NCBI GenBank assembly: GCA_030597275.1
Contig: JAUVSB010000077.1
Location: 1-6,769 of the forward strand
Source: Gammaproteobacteria bacterium
GTDB lineage: Bacteria; Pseudomonadota; Gammaproteobacteria; BMS3Bbin11
Direction of reading: 5' to 3'
DNA length: 6,769 nucleotides
Both the position numbers and the translations under genes were made by a program. The notes under the pieces were generated by a model. That model had not been told where the DNA came from. It saw nothing but the letters and a program-made list of their open reading frames with translations, and ran no database searches. This document shows positions 1 through 5,907 of the stretch, piece by piece (the first letter of the stretch is position 1; each line of letters begins with the position of its first letter).

Positions 1-219
1 AAAGCAGTAGAAGAGGAACAGGGACTGGTACAACTGGTAAAAGTTGAAGTGGATGAAGGTGAAAACATGAAACTTGCCGGACGCTACAATGTACGCGGCT
101 TCCCTACCGTTATACTATTTATCGATGGTGTCGCCGTTGACCATTTCAGCAGTGCGCGGCCAATGCATTTTATTCGTGATTTTATACACCAGCACATAGA
201 ACACGATCACAACGACTAA
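1..219 (+). CDS. Thioredoxin-fold protein, C-terminal part (5'-truncated by window edge)
   Basis: Frame 1 is open from the first base to a TAA at 217-219 and gives 72 residues. Seen: an acidic beta-strand region (LVKVEVDEGENMKLAGRYNV), then GFPTVILFIDG. This is the classic second half of a thioredoxin fold: a 'V.VDE...LA.RY.VRG.PT' stretch in which the Pro of FPT would be the cis-proline facing the active site, followed by the last two strands and the C-terminal helix. The CxxC active site, if there is one, lies upstream of the window, so I cannot say whether this is a true thioredoxin, a co-chaperone-like protein or a redox-inactive relative. The tail is rich in His and acidic residues (HQHIEHDHND), which is unusual for a plain thioredoxin and could bind metal; that is inference. 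It lies upstream of purC on the same strand but is separated from it by a structured 128-base spacer, so co-transcription is uncertain. Confidence 0.82.
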   Translation, partial: KAVEEEQGLVQLVKVEVDEGENMKLAGRYNVRGFPTVILFIDGVAVDHFSSARPMHFIRDFIHQHIEHDHND

Positions 220-231
220 CAATGCATCAAC

Positions 232-267
232 TCAAGGCTAGCCCATAATAATTAGAGCTACCCTTGA
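232..267 (+). other. Imperfect hairpin in the spacer before purC (first of two)
   Basis: Bases 232-242 (TCAAGGCTAGC) pair with 257-267 (GCTACCCTTGA) over eleven positions with one C-C mismatch, leaving an AT-rich 14-base loop. It starts 12 bases after the stop codon of the thioredoxin-like gene. No T-tract follows, so it is not a standard intrinsic terminator. It could protect or end the upstream transcript, or be leader structure for purC; the sequence does not decide. Confidence 0.4.
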
Positions 268-271
268 AACA

Positions 272-309
272 CCACAGGTAAACCATTCAAAATGGTCTAC
301 AATGTGTGG
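272..309 (+). other. Second imperfect hairpin in the spacer before purC
   Basis: Three nested pairings share one centre. ACCATT (282-287) pairs with AATGGT (291-296) around a CAA loop. GTA (278-280) pairs with TAC (298-300) across one A-C mismatch. CCACA (272-276) pairs with TGTGG (305-309) across an asymmetric internal loop. It ends 38 bases before the preferred purC start. No T-tract follows. No PurR-type palindrome (ACGCAAACGTTTGCGT-like) is visible, so a purine operator is not supported. Confidence 0.35.
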
Positions 310-347
310 GAACATAATCGAACAGACGCTTGAGTCGAACACTTTTA

Positions 348-1238
348 ATGCCAGATAAAACTGCATCCATCACCAGCCTTGAACACATCGCCAGCGGCAA
401 GGTCAGAGATATCTATCGGATTGACGATGATCGTCTCTTATTTGTCGCCAGTGACCGGCTCTCTGCATTTGATGTGGTGATGCCGACACTGATTCCTGGC
501 AAGGGACACATACTGACCCGGGTCGCTGAATTCTGGTTTGAGCAAACGTCTCATATCATCCCCAATCACCTGCTCACGACTGACATCTCCGAGCTACCGC
601 TAACGCCTCAAGAAATGGATTGGCTGGAAGGACGAAGCATGATCGTTAGAGACCTCAAGGTGATACCGGTTGAGGCCATCGTGCGCGGTTACCTGGTGGG
701 ATCTGGCTGGAAGGAGTATCAGCAATCGCAAAGCGTCTGCGGCATTACCCTGCCTGGAGGCTTGCAACTGGCGGATAAATTGCCAGAAGCCCTGTTTACC
801 CCATCGACCAAGGCAGGCGCTGGAGAGCATGATGAGAACATCAGCTTTGAAGTCCTGATAGATCATATTGGTCAACAATATGCAGAACAGATACGAGATA
901 TCAGTCTGGCACTTTACCACTATGCAAGCGACCATGCCCTGCAGCGCGGCATCATTATTGCTGACACTAAATTTGAATTTGGCCTTGATAATCAAGGACA
1001 GCTATTCCTCATTGATGAAGCCCTGACCCCTGATTCATCACGCTTCTGGCCAGTAGATAGTTATCAGCCAGGTACCAGTCCTGCCAGTTATGACAAACAG
1101 TATATTCGCGACTGGCTGGAAAATACTGACTGGGACAAAACGGCACCAGCACCGACCATCCCGGATGACATCGTCAGACACACTCAGGAAAAATACAATG
1201 AGGCTCTTACCCGCCTGACTGGTACACTGGAACAGTGA
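348..1238 (+). CDS. purC: Phosphoribosylaminoimidazole-succinocarboxamide (SAICAR) synthase, PurC
   Basis: Cytosolic enzyme of de novo purine synthesis: it joins CAIR and aspartate using ATP to make SAICAR. From the ATG at 348 the protein has 296 residues, the length of the long Ade1-like form and longer than the roughly 240-residue E. coli PurC. Motifs in order: nucleotide-binding GKVRDIY (17-23), SDRLSAFDVV (35-44), VRGYLVGSGWKEY (112-124), LFTPSTKAGAGEHDENI (149-165), ADTKFEFGLD (205-214) and DEALTPDSSRFW (223-234), then YDKQYIRDWL. All signature segments are present with no sign of damage. Start: only TTG 330 and ATG 348 are available after the in-frame TAA at 315-317. ATG 348 is preferred because it is the commoner codon and puts a normal 16 residues before GKVRDIY; neither has a good Shine-Dalgarno. 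If TTG 330 is used the protein has 302 residues. The stop overlaps the next gene by GTGA. Confidence 0.96.
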   Translation: MPDKTASITSLEHIASGKVRDIYRIDDDRLLFVASDRLSAFDVVMPTLIPGKGHILTRVAEFWFEQTSHIIPNHLLTTDISELPLTPQEMDWLEGRSMIVRDLKVIPVEAIVRGYLVGSGWKEYQQSQSVCGITLPGGLQLADKLPEALFTPSTKAGAGEHDENISFEVLIDHIGQQYAEQIRDISLALYHYASDHALQRGIIIADTKFEFGLDNQGQLFLIDEALTPDSSRFWPVDSYQPGTSPASYDKQYIRDWLENTDWDKTAPAPTIPDDIVRHTQEKYNEALTRLTGTLEQ

Positions 1239-2308
1239 GCGAGACACCAGAAAACAAACCATTGCCCCAGGCAGCGAGTTATTTTCCCCTGCAGGAGGGT
1301 ACTTATGATGTCGGCCCAGGCCTGAAAGACTTCGGTGTTGATCTGGGAAATGGAACAATGGATCAGCAAGTATTTCAGATTGATGAAAATTTTTCTGTCT
1401 GCCACCAGGTGAAAATGGAGGCACGACAGGAGCGACTCTCCAAATACTACCGCACACACATGCTCTCCTCGGGTGTTTTAACTAGCATCCTGAGGTTTAT
1501 CATTGAACGGCTGACACTGGAACACCCAGACCTGTTTCAGCTCAATAGTCAGTCAGAAAAAAACATCGCACTATACTGCAGACTGACTGATGAGACGCTG
1601 ATTTTTGACCACAAACTACGGCTGATTCGGGTTGAACGAAATGACCCGCCACCAATACCAGAATACCATGATTCGCTAGATGCTCTGGCCTGCCAGATAC
1701 AGGAAGACCTGGCAATACTCAGCCAGTCGCCATTTGGGCGTGACTGGCTTGCCGCTGTTCATCTCTGCCAGGCGAACAACTGGGCAGCAGAAGAAAAAAT
1801 CGGTGAATCATTCCAGACCATACATGACCCCGTGGCGGGCATGAAAAGTAACAAACGTGATGCTGAGGCATTGGTCAATACGATTGTTAACAAGGGCCCT
1901 TTTTTGCGATTCGCCTGGGGCCTGACGCCTGAAGCGGAGCTCAATCAGCACCCTCGGCCCTGCCTGGCATCAACGAACAAAAAAGATAAGAAAAGGCATT
2001 TTGACCCGCACCATCCCTCTCTCTTTTTACGGGTAGAACGGCAGATATTATGGCCTTTTCCCGAACAGCATGCTGCACTGTTTACTATACACACCTACCT
2101 CACAGACTGTTACCAGATTCGCGACAACAGGGAGCAAAATGAAAAACTGGTGTCTGCTCTCAACTCAATGACTAAAGAGCAGCTAGTATATAAATGCCTG
2201 AACAAAAACCGTAAACCGATAGTAAAATGGCTCAGCAGTAATTTCACCAGCACTAAATCAAGTAAAGCCTTAAAAAGTGCTATTCATCACCTTTACCGGA
2301 CGAAATGA
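1235..2308 (+). CDS. DUF3445 / heme-dependent oxidative N-demethylase alpha-subunit-like protein
   Basis: A 357-residue soluble protein with no signal peptide or membrane segment. Three blocks match my memory of the DUF3445 (PF11927) family: GLKDFGVDLGNG followed by QQVFQIDENF (29-53), WAAEEKIGESFQTIHDPVAG (183-202) with FLRFAWGLTP (223-232) after it, and the strongest block RVERQILWPFP (266-276) followed by ALFTIHTYLTD (281-291). The characterised relative is the heme-binding, PAS-like alpha subunit of a bacterial oxidative demethylase acting on methylamines; heme binding and substrate here are inference. No reductase partner gene is present in the window. The C-terminal 60 or so residues are Lys-rich and not recognised. 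The GTG start at 1235 overlaps the purC stop (GTGA) behind a weak TGGAA. The next Met, residue 42, would delete the first conserved block, so GTG is chosen. The stop overlaps gluQ by ATGA, so coupled translation within one operon is likely. Confidence 0.85.
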   Translation: MSETPENKPLPQAASYFPLQEGTYDVGPGLKDFGVDLGNGTMDQQVFQIDENFSVCHQVKMEARQERLSKYYRTHMLSSGVLTSILRFIIERLTLEHPDLFQLNSQSEKNIALYCRLTDETLIFDHKLRLIRVERNDPPPIPEYHDSLDALACQIQEDLAILSQSPFGRDWLAAVHLCQANNWAAEEKIGESFQTIHDPVAGMKSNKRDAEALVNTIVNKGPFLRFAWGLTPEAELNQHPRPCLASTNKKDKKRHFDPHHPSLFLRVERQILWPFPEQHAALFTIHTYLTDCYQIRDNREQNEKLVSALNSMTKEQLVYKCLNKNRKPIVKWLSSNFTSTKSSKALKSAIHHLYRTK

Positions 2309-3204
2309 CGGCTCAGAAACCCTCTTCTATTTCCGTATCTATGCCAACGGGCCGCTTCGCGCCTTCACCTACCGGCCCATTACATTATGGTTCTTTACTC
2401 GCTGCAGTGGCGAGCTATCTTAATATACGCGCACAAAATGGAACCTGGCTGGTACGTATCGATGATCTCGACCCACCACGTGAAATGGCCGGTGCGGCCA
2501 GTGACATATTGCACACTCTGGAAAGTTTTGGACTGCATTGGGACAGAGATATTGTCTATCAAAGCAGGCGTCTACGTGCCTATGATGAAGCACTCAAAAT
2601 GTTACAGAAAAAAGAATTAATTTACCCCTGCAGCTGCTCAAGAAAAGATATTGTTAAACGCGGTGAGTCTGTCTATGCCGGACACTGTCGTAATGGTCAC
2701 AACACGGCGCAAAAGCACTACGCTATTCGAATAAAAGTCCCGCAGCAGACACTTAGCTGGTCTGACATGATCCAGGGACCGCAGTCTGCCAGTCTATTCC
2801 AGGATTACGGTGATTTTATTGTGCGCCGGGCAGACGGCCTGCACGCCTACCACCTCGCCGTCGTACTGGATGATGCCAACCAGGGCATTACCGAAAGCAT
2901 TCGCGGTGCTGATCTGCTGCCATCAACCTCTGCACAGATGTATCTACAGCAGGTACTTGATATTAAACCACCTCAATACGCTCATATACCTGTGGCAGTA
3001 AATAGCTTTGGGGAAAAGTTATCCAAGCAAAGCGGTGCGGCCCCTGTTTCCATGCGTGATCCGGCAAGAACCCTGTTTAAAATGCTGCGAGACCTCGGCC
3101 AACAGCCACCGCATGATCTGGAGACCTGCAGCATTTTCGACATACTTCACTGGGGAGAGAAAAACTGGGATTTGCAGAAAATTTCTGCAGGAAAGACTTT
3201 GTAA
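2305..3204 (+). CDS. gluQ: Glutamyl-Q tRNA(Asp) synthetase (GluQ/YadB)
   Basis: A paralogue of the catalytic domain of glutamyl-tRNA synthetase. It activates glutamate without needing tRNA and attaches it to the queuosine at the anticodon wobble position of tRNA(Asp). The protein has 299 residues, normal for GluQ (about 300) and far shorter than GltX because the anticodon-binding domain is absent. Seen: GRFAPSPTGPLHYGSLLAA (16-34) with the class I HxGx signature HYGS at 27-30; RIDDLDPPRE (51-60); zinc-site pattern C109-x-C111 with Y124 and C128 (YPCSCSR, YAGHCR); RRADGLHAYHLAVVLDD (174-190); IRGADLLPSTSAQ (199-211); and a KLSKQ loop (238-242) equivalent to KMSKS. All catalytic elements look intact. 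ATG 2305 overlaps the preceding stop (ATGA), with a weak CGGA before it. Met13 at 2341 is the alternative start, also upstream of the catalytic core. Confidence 0.95.
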   Translation: MTAQKPSSISVSMPTGRFAPSPTGPLHYGSLLAAVASYLNIRAQNGTWLVRIDDLDPPREMAGAASDILHTLESFGLHWDRDIVYQSRRLRAYDEALKMLQKKELIYPCSCSRKDIVKRGESVYAGHCRNGHNTAQKHYAIRIKVPQQTLSWSDMIQGPQSASLFQDYGDFIVRRADGLHAYHLAVVLDDANQGITESIRGADLLPSTSAQMYLQQVLDIKPPQYAHIPVAVNSFGEKLSKQSGAAPVSMRDPARTLFKMLRDLGQQPPHDLETCSIFDILHWGEKNWDLQKISAGKTL

Positions 3205-3209
3205 AAAAA

Positions 3210-3230
3210 GATCCAAGATCCAAGTTCCAG
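3210..3230 (+). repeat. Left heptad repeat array (GATCCAA GATCCAA GTTCCAG)
   Basis: Three consecutive 7-base units on the plus strand, fitting GWTYCAR, begin five bases after the gluQ stop codon. A fourth unit (GACTAAT, 3231-3237) is degenerate. The same heptad recurs in opposite orientation at 3323-3357, and 3212-3225 is perfectly complementary to 3321-3334 over 14 bases. Confidence 0.75.
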
Positions 3231-3334
3231 GACTAATTAACAACAAAGGACGCAGTGAAGACAGGGAATAAAGGAAAATAAATAATATAAAATTCAACGA
3301 AATTTAATTTTTTTGATTTTACTTGGATCTTGGA
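3212..3334. repeat. 14-bp perfect inverted repeat enclosing an AT-rich spacer
   Basis: TCCAAGATCCAAGT (3212-3225) is the reverse complement of ACTTGGATCTTGGA (3321-3334), with 95 bases between. The enclosed DNA is AT-rich and non-coding as far as I can see. It lies between convergent genes, so a foldback in either transcript is possible. The layout resembles a small non-autonomous repeat element, but I see no target-site duplication and cannot tell whether copies exist elsewhere. With the heptad arrays, this accounts for most of the gluQ to glutaredoxin-like spacer. Confidence 0.6.
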
Positions 3335-3357
3335 ACTTAACACTTGAAACCTGAAAC
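3323..3357 (-). repeat. Right heptad repeat array, five units, overlapping a gene end
   Basis: Read on the minus strand from 3357, five consecutive units follow: GTTTCAG, GTTTCAA, GTGTTAA, GTTCCAA, GATCCAA. They keep an exact 7-base period with consensus GWTYCAR apart from the third unit. The first three units (3357-3337) are exactly the last seven codons of the minus-strand glutaredoxin-like gene, stop included. Confidence 0.75.
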
Positions 3358-3573
3358 TATCGTTTCGATATCATTTTCATCAAACGGCCACCCCAACTCT
3401 TTCTCTCCGTTATCATATGAAATAACAGGAATACGCAGAAGATAAGAGTGATATTTTTCAACATCATCCTCAACATCAACTATATTTACATCAATTTCAG
3501 GAAATCTGCGTAATATTGACAGCCCCTCGTCACACAAGGAGCATCCATATTTTGTATAATAGTTTATTTGCAT
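3337..3573 (-). CDS. Glutaredoxin-like protein (DUF836 / GrxA-like family)
   Basis: A 78-residue thioredoxin-fold protein, probably a small cytosolic thiol redox protein; its partner is unknown. Seen: strand and active site INYYTKYGCSLCDEG, with CSLC at 11-14; an acidic strand VNIVDVEDD (29-37); the probable cis-proline in RIPVI (P49); then GEKELGWPF (56-64) and a short C-terminal helix. The LGWPF-type ending and the CxxC followed by an acidic residue fit the DUF836 glutaredoxin-like group (PF05768) better than classical GrxC. The ATG at 3573 is chosen because a good AGGTG lies six bases upstream and the fold begins right there; an in-frame ATG at 3618 adds 15 residues, has no such site, and would overlap the divergent gene. 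The last six residues (VSGFKC) and the stop are encoded by three units of the heptad repeat. It is head to head with the exported-protein gene. Confidence 0.85.
   Translation of the reverse strand: MQINYYTKYGCSLCDEGLSILRRFPEIDVNIVDVEDDVEKYHSYLLRIPVISYDNGEKELGWPFDENDIETIVSGFKC
3555..3560 (+). promoter_or_regulatory. Possible -10 box (TATAAT) for the exported-protein gene
   Basis: A perfect TATAAT lies 32 bases before the ATG at 3593, inside the 5' end of the divergent glutaredoxin-like gene. Because only 19 bases separate the two start codons, promoters must overlap coding sequence here. The matching -35 region (about 3532-3537) is poor; a TTGACA at 3516-3521 is too far away (33-base gap) to pair with it. 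AT-rich sequence makes a chance match possible. Confidence 0.25.
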
Positions 3574-3592
3574 CAATAACACCTGATTAAGA

Positions 3593-5866
3593 ATGTACAA
3601 GCGAAAGATATATAGCATCGTAGGAATAATTACTGCACTGTCTCAGGCATGCCTGCTACTCATGTTAGTCATGACAGCATCAGCTGTCACCGCTGCTGAG
3701 AATGAGAAAATTAAAATTGAGCAATTTTCTCTGAGCCGCAGCGTCGCCTATCTTGGTGAAGAAATTAGTGCCAGCGTTACAATAAGCGCCCCACCTTCCT
3801 TACGTAAGGAAAAACTGCAAGTTCGTTATTATCTTGACAAAAAAGAAATCGGTAAGCAAACCATTACAAGCTTTAGTCCGGCAGGAATAGCAAAAACAGA
3901 ATTTAGTTTCAAAGACTCACCTGAAGGCAGGTACCAGTTCCGGGTTGTAGTGGATATTGAAGGTAAGAATGGCAATAGTGATGAAGTCTCTCGTCAGCTA
4001 GCCATTCTTTCTCTTCCAGGCGGCATGACAACTAAGGAATTTTCCAGTAATTCTGATGATAAAACTTCAAAGAATGATACAGCATCGGAAAAACCAGACC
4101 TTGAAGCAGTATCGATAGACTTCAACATAGCCTCACCCAGGCTCGGTCAAAAAATTCGTATTATAAGCAGAATCTCCAATACTGGTTCGGTGCAGGCAGA
4201 CAATGCAAAAATTCGACTATTTATTAATGGCCAGCCTTATGGCGATGATATTAGGATGAATATTGCAGCAGGTAGTCATGCCAATATTGAAACAGACTTT
4301 CTGCCAAGGAGTGAGGGAAAAAAAGACATTCTTTTACTCATCAACCCTGATGGAGAAATAGACGAAAAATCCAACAGGAATAACCTGTTGAGTAAAACCC
4401 TTATTGTGCGGCCTGCGGAAAGAACCGGTAAGACTGCAGCAGCTCCAGAGAAAAGTTCCAGCCAGGCAGACAGGGCAAACCTTGTAGTCTATATAGAAAC
4501 AATCTCTGGCGTACATTATACGAGCGATGGACAGGTTCGCTTCTATATTACCAATAATAGTCAGACCACTCAGTCGAAACCATTCACTCTGGGTGTGCAA
4601 TTATTACAGGCCAGCCAGGGAAATCTCTGGCTAATTCGGCAACCGGTAAAAGCATTGAAAGCAGGCGAAACTGTCACAATCAGTACCCGTTGGCCTGAGG
4701 ATCAACTGTCAACAACAGGCCTGTTTCTGGCTATGGTTGATATCGAAGGCAAAATTAAAGAAACGGATATTAGAGACAATCATACCCGGCCTTTTCGAGT
4801 AGTGTCCACTGCTACAAATAGCTCAATGCAATCAGCGACAGAACCAGAACCAGAAATCATCATTACCCGCCCGGCTAAAAATGAGCATTTACCTGACAGT
4901 AATAAGCTTGTCGTTAGCTGGGAAACACATGGTGACATCGGCAATCGAGTGCGCATTTCTGTCAGCAACAGCAAAACAAAAGAGAAAATTCTGCGTTTTA
5001 TCACCAATAATGATGGTCAGTATTCTGTCGACTTCTCCTCACAAAAGGCCGGTGAGTATGTTCTTCTTATCAGCACTGAAAATAACGAAGTTGTTTCCAG
5101 TAAAAGAACATTTCAGATAAGCCGCAAAGAACCTGTCAAAACACCCATGCTGGTTGCACCTGTCAGCGGCGCATCCTTCCGCGGTGAACAACAGGTGAAG
5201 GTTGTCTGGCCAGATAATTTCAAAAAGAGACTAGATCTGTTTCTCAACTTAGTATTACTGGAAAGCAGCAGCAACAAAATAGTAAAACTTAACGATAAAC
5301 CTGTTGCCGCTAGCGATGGACAATTCACCTGGCAGGTGCCAGATGATGGCACTGTTTTTGGTATTTATCGTTTACAAGTCTCCTCACTGAATGGCGATGT
5401 TCTTGCCGAAACAAAAGAAATTGAATTATTACCTAATTTCGTCAGTTTTGACCAGGCTCTGAGCGGACAGGGAAAAGATGAGATACAAACTGATCTCGAA
5501 ATTGCCAGAACCAGCTTTAATGGACCGAATCTGGAGTTCCTTGTGATGAATAATGGTCCTGCTGATATCAGTGCTTCCGGTATGCTCGGATACAAGTTTA
5601 CTTCCTATTTTGTTCGTAAACTGCCCATCACCTCAGATGAGGACCTCATTATTTGCAAGAGCAGCCTTTTGGCAGAACTTCCCCCGGGTGAAGGAAAGAT
5701 CATATCATTAGGCCGTGATCCCGATTGCCCGCTGGGAGAGCGTGGTGGTGGCGCAAGTTTCGAGTATGTAGTTAATCGCTTTGTATTGCCTGTACTGGTT
5801 GACTACCATCTGACAGACCCAAAACCATTAAACAACCTTTCTAAATTTTACTGGCCTGAAAACTAA
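3593..5866 (+). CDS. Exported multi-domain CARDB/Ig-like beta-sandwich protein, function unknown
   Basis: 757 residues. The N-terminus has a signal peptide: basic MYKRK, a hydrophobic stretch to about residue 30, and a likely cleavage site near AVTAA|EN (35/36). No lipobox, later membrane segment, LPXTG or outer-membrane barrel signature is visible, so it is predicted periplasmic or secreted. Apparent modules: a beta-sandwich at about 39-141; a Ser/Asp/Lys-rich linker (about 145-167); a CARDB domain at 168-273 (SNTGSVQADNAKIRLFING, then DGEIDEKSNRNN); a second CARDB-like module at 295-404, also ending in an acidic turn and DNHT; Ig-like modules at about 420-510 and 516-614, each opening with a 'P..G/N......V.V.W' pattern; and a C-terminal module at 631-757 (LEFLVMNNGPADISASG). 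The mature protein has only two cysteines, C688 and C712, possibly a disulfide. CARDB domains are associated with adhesion and protein scaffolding, but no enzymatic motif was seen and the role is unknown. The ribosome-binding site is weak (TTAAGA directly before ATG). Confidence 0.85.
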   Translation: MYKRKIYSIVGIITALSQACLLLMLVMTASAVTAAENEKIKIEQFSLSRSVAYLGEEISASVTISAPPSLRKEKLQVRYYLDKKEIGKQTITSFSPAGIAKTEFSFKDSPEGRYQFRVVVDIEGKNGNSDEVSRQLAILSLPGGMTTKEFSSNSDDKTSKNDTASEKPDLEAVSIDFNIASPRLGQKIRIISRISNTGSVQADNAKIRLFINGQPYGDDIRMNIAAGSHANIETDFLPRSEGKKDILLLINPDGEIDEKSNRNNLLSKTLIVRPAERTGKTAAAPEKSSSQADRANLVVYIETISGVHYTSDGQVRFYITNNSQTTQSKPFTLGVQLLQASQGNLWLIRQPVKALKAGETVTISTRWPEDQLSTTGLFLAMVDIEGKIKETDIRDNHTRPFRVVSTATNSSMQSATEPEPEIIITRPAKNEHLPDSNKLVVSWETHGDIGNRVRISVSNSKTKEKILRFITNNDGQYSVDFSSQKAGEYVLLISTENNEVVSSKRTFQISRKEPVKTPMLVAPVSGASFRGEQQVKVVWPDNFKKRLDLFLNLVLLESSSNKIVKLNDKPVAASDGQFTWQVPDDGTVFGIYRLQVSSLNGDVLAETKEIELLPNFVSFDQALSGQGKDEIQTDLEIARTSFNGPNLEFLVMNNGPADISASGMLGYKFTSYFVRKLPITSDEDLIICKSSLLAELPPGEGKIISLGRDPDCPLGERGGGASFEYVVNRFVLPVLVDYHLTDPKPLNNLSKFYWPEN

Positions 5867-5873
5867 CCGAACC

Positions 5874-5907
5874 TTACTAAGCCGAAGCTCGGCTTAGTAA
5901 TCTTTTT
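5874..5907 (+). terminator. Strong intrinsic terminator of the exported-protein gene
   Basis: TTACTAAGCCGA (5874-5885) pairs perfectly with TCGGCTTAGTAA (5889-5900) around an AGC loop, followed by TCTTTTT. It begins seven bases after the stop codon at 5864-5866. The tail is T-rich only on the plus strand, so it should act on plus-strand transcripts. The stem also encodes the C-terminus of the convergent permease gene. Confidence 0.92.

Noticed and set aside
330..347. TTG start giving PurC six extra residues
   Set aside because: Not excluded, but ATG 348 is a commoner start and gives the usual distance to GKVRDIY; neither start has a clear ribosome-binding site.
1038..1457. Minus-strand reading frame of 139 residues antisense to purC and the DUF3445 gene
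   Set aside because: Both sense genes are conserved across this stretch and the antisense translation shows no family motif.
3008..3271. Plus-strand reading frame of 87 residues overlapping the gluQ 3' end in another frame
   Set aside because: Its composition is that of an out-of-frame shadow, and gluQ itself is intact in the other frame through its normal end.
3019..3297. Minus-strand reading frame of 92 residues covering the end of gluQ and the following spacer
   Set aside because: Most of it is antisense to the well-conserved gluQ C-terminus, it runs through the heptad array, and it has no recognisable domain.
3212..3334. The spacer inverted repeat as a CRISPR array or a bona fide IS element
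   Set aside because: There are no regularly spaced repeats with unique spacers, no transposase frame and no visible target-site duplication.
3516..3560. TTGACA at 3516-3521 with TATAAT at 3555-3560 as a sigma70 promoter
   Set aside because: The gap is 33 bases, about twice the workable spacing, so the two boxes cannot form one promoter.
4372..4390. Hairpin CAACAGG-AATAA-CCTGTTG inside the exported-protein gene
   Set aside because: A 7-bp stem in the middle of a coding region, with no T-tract and no gene boundary nearby; chance is sufficient.
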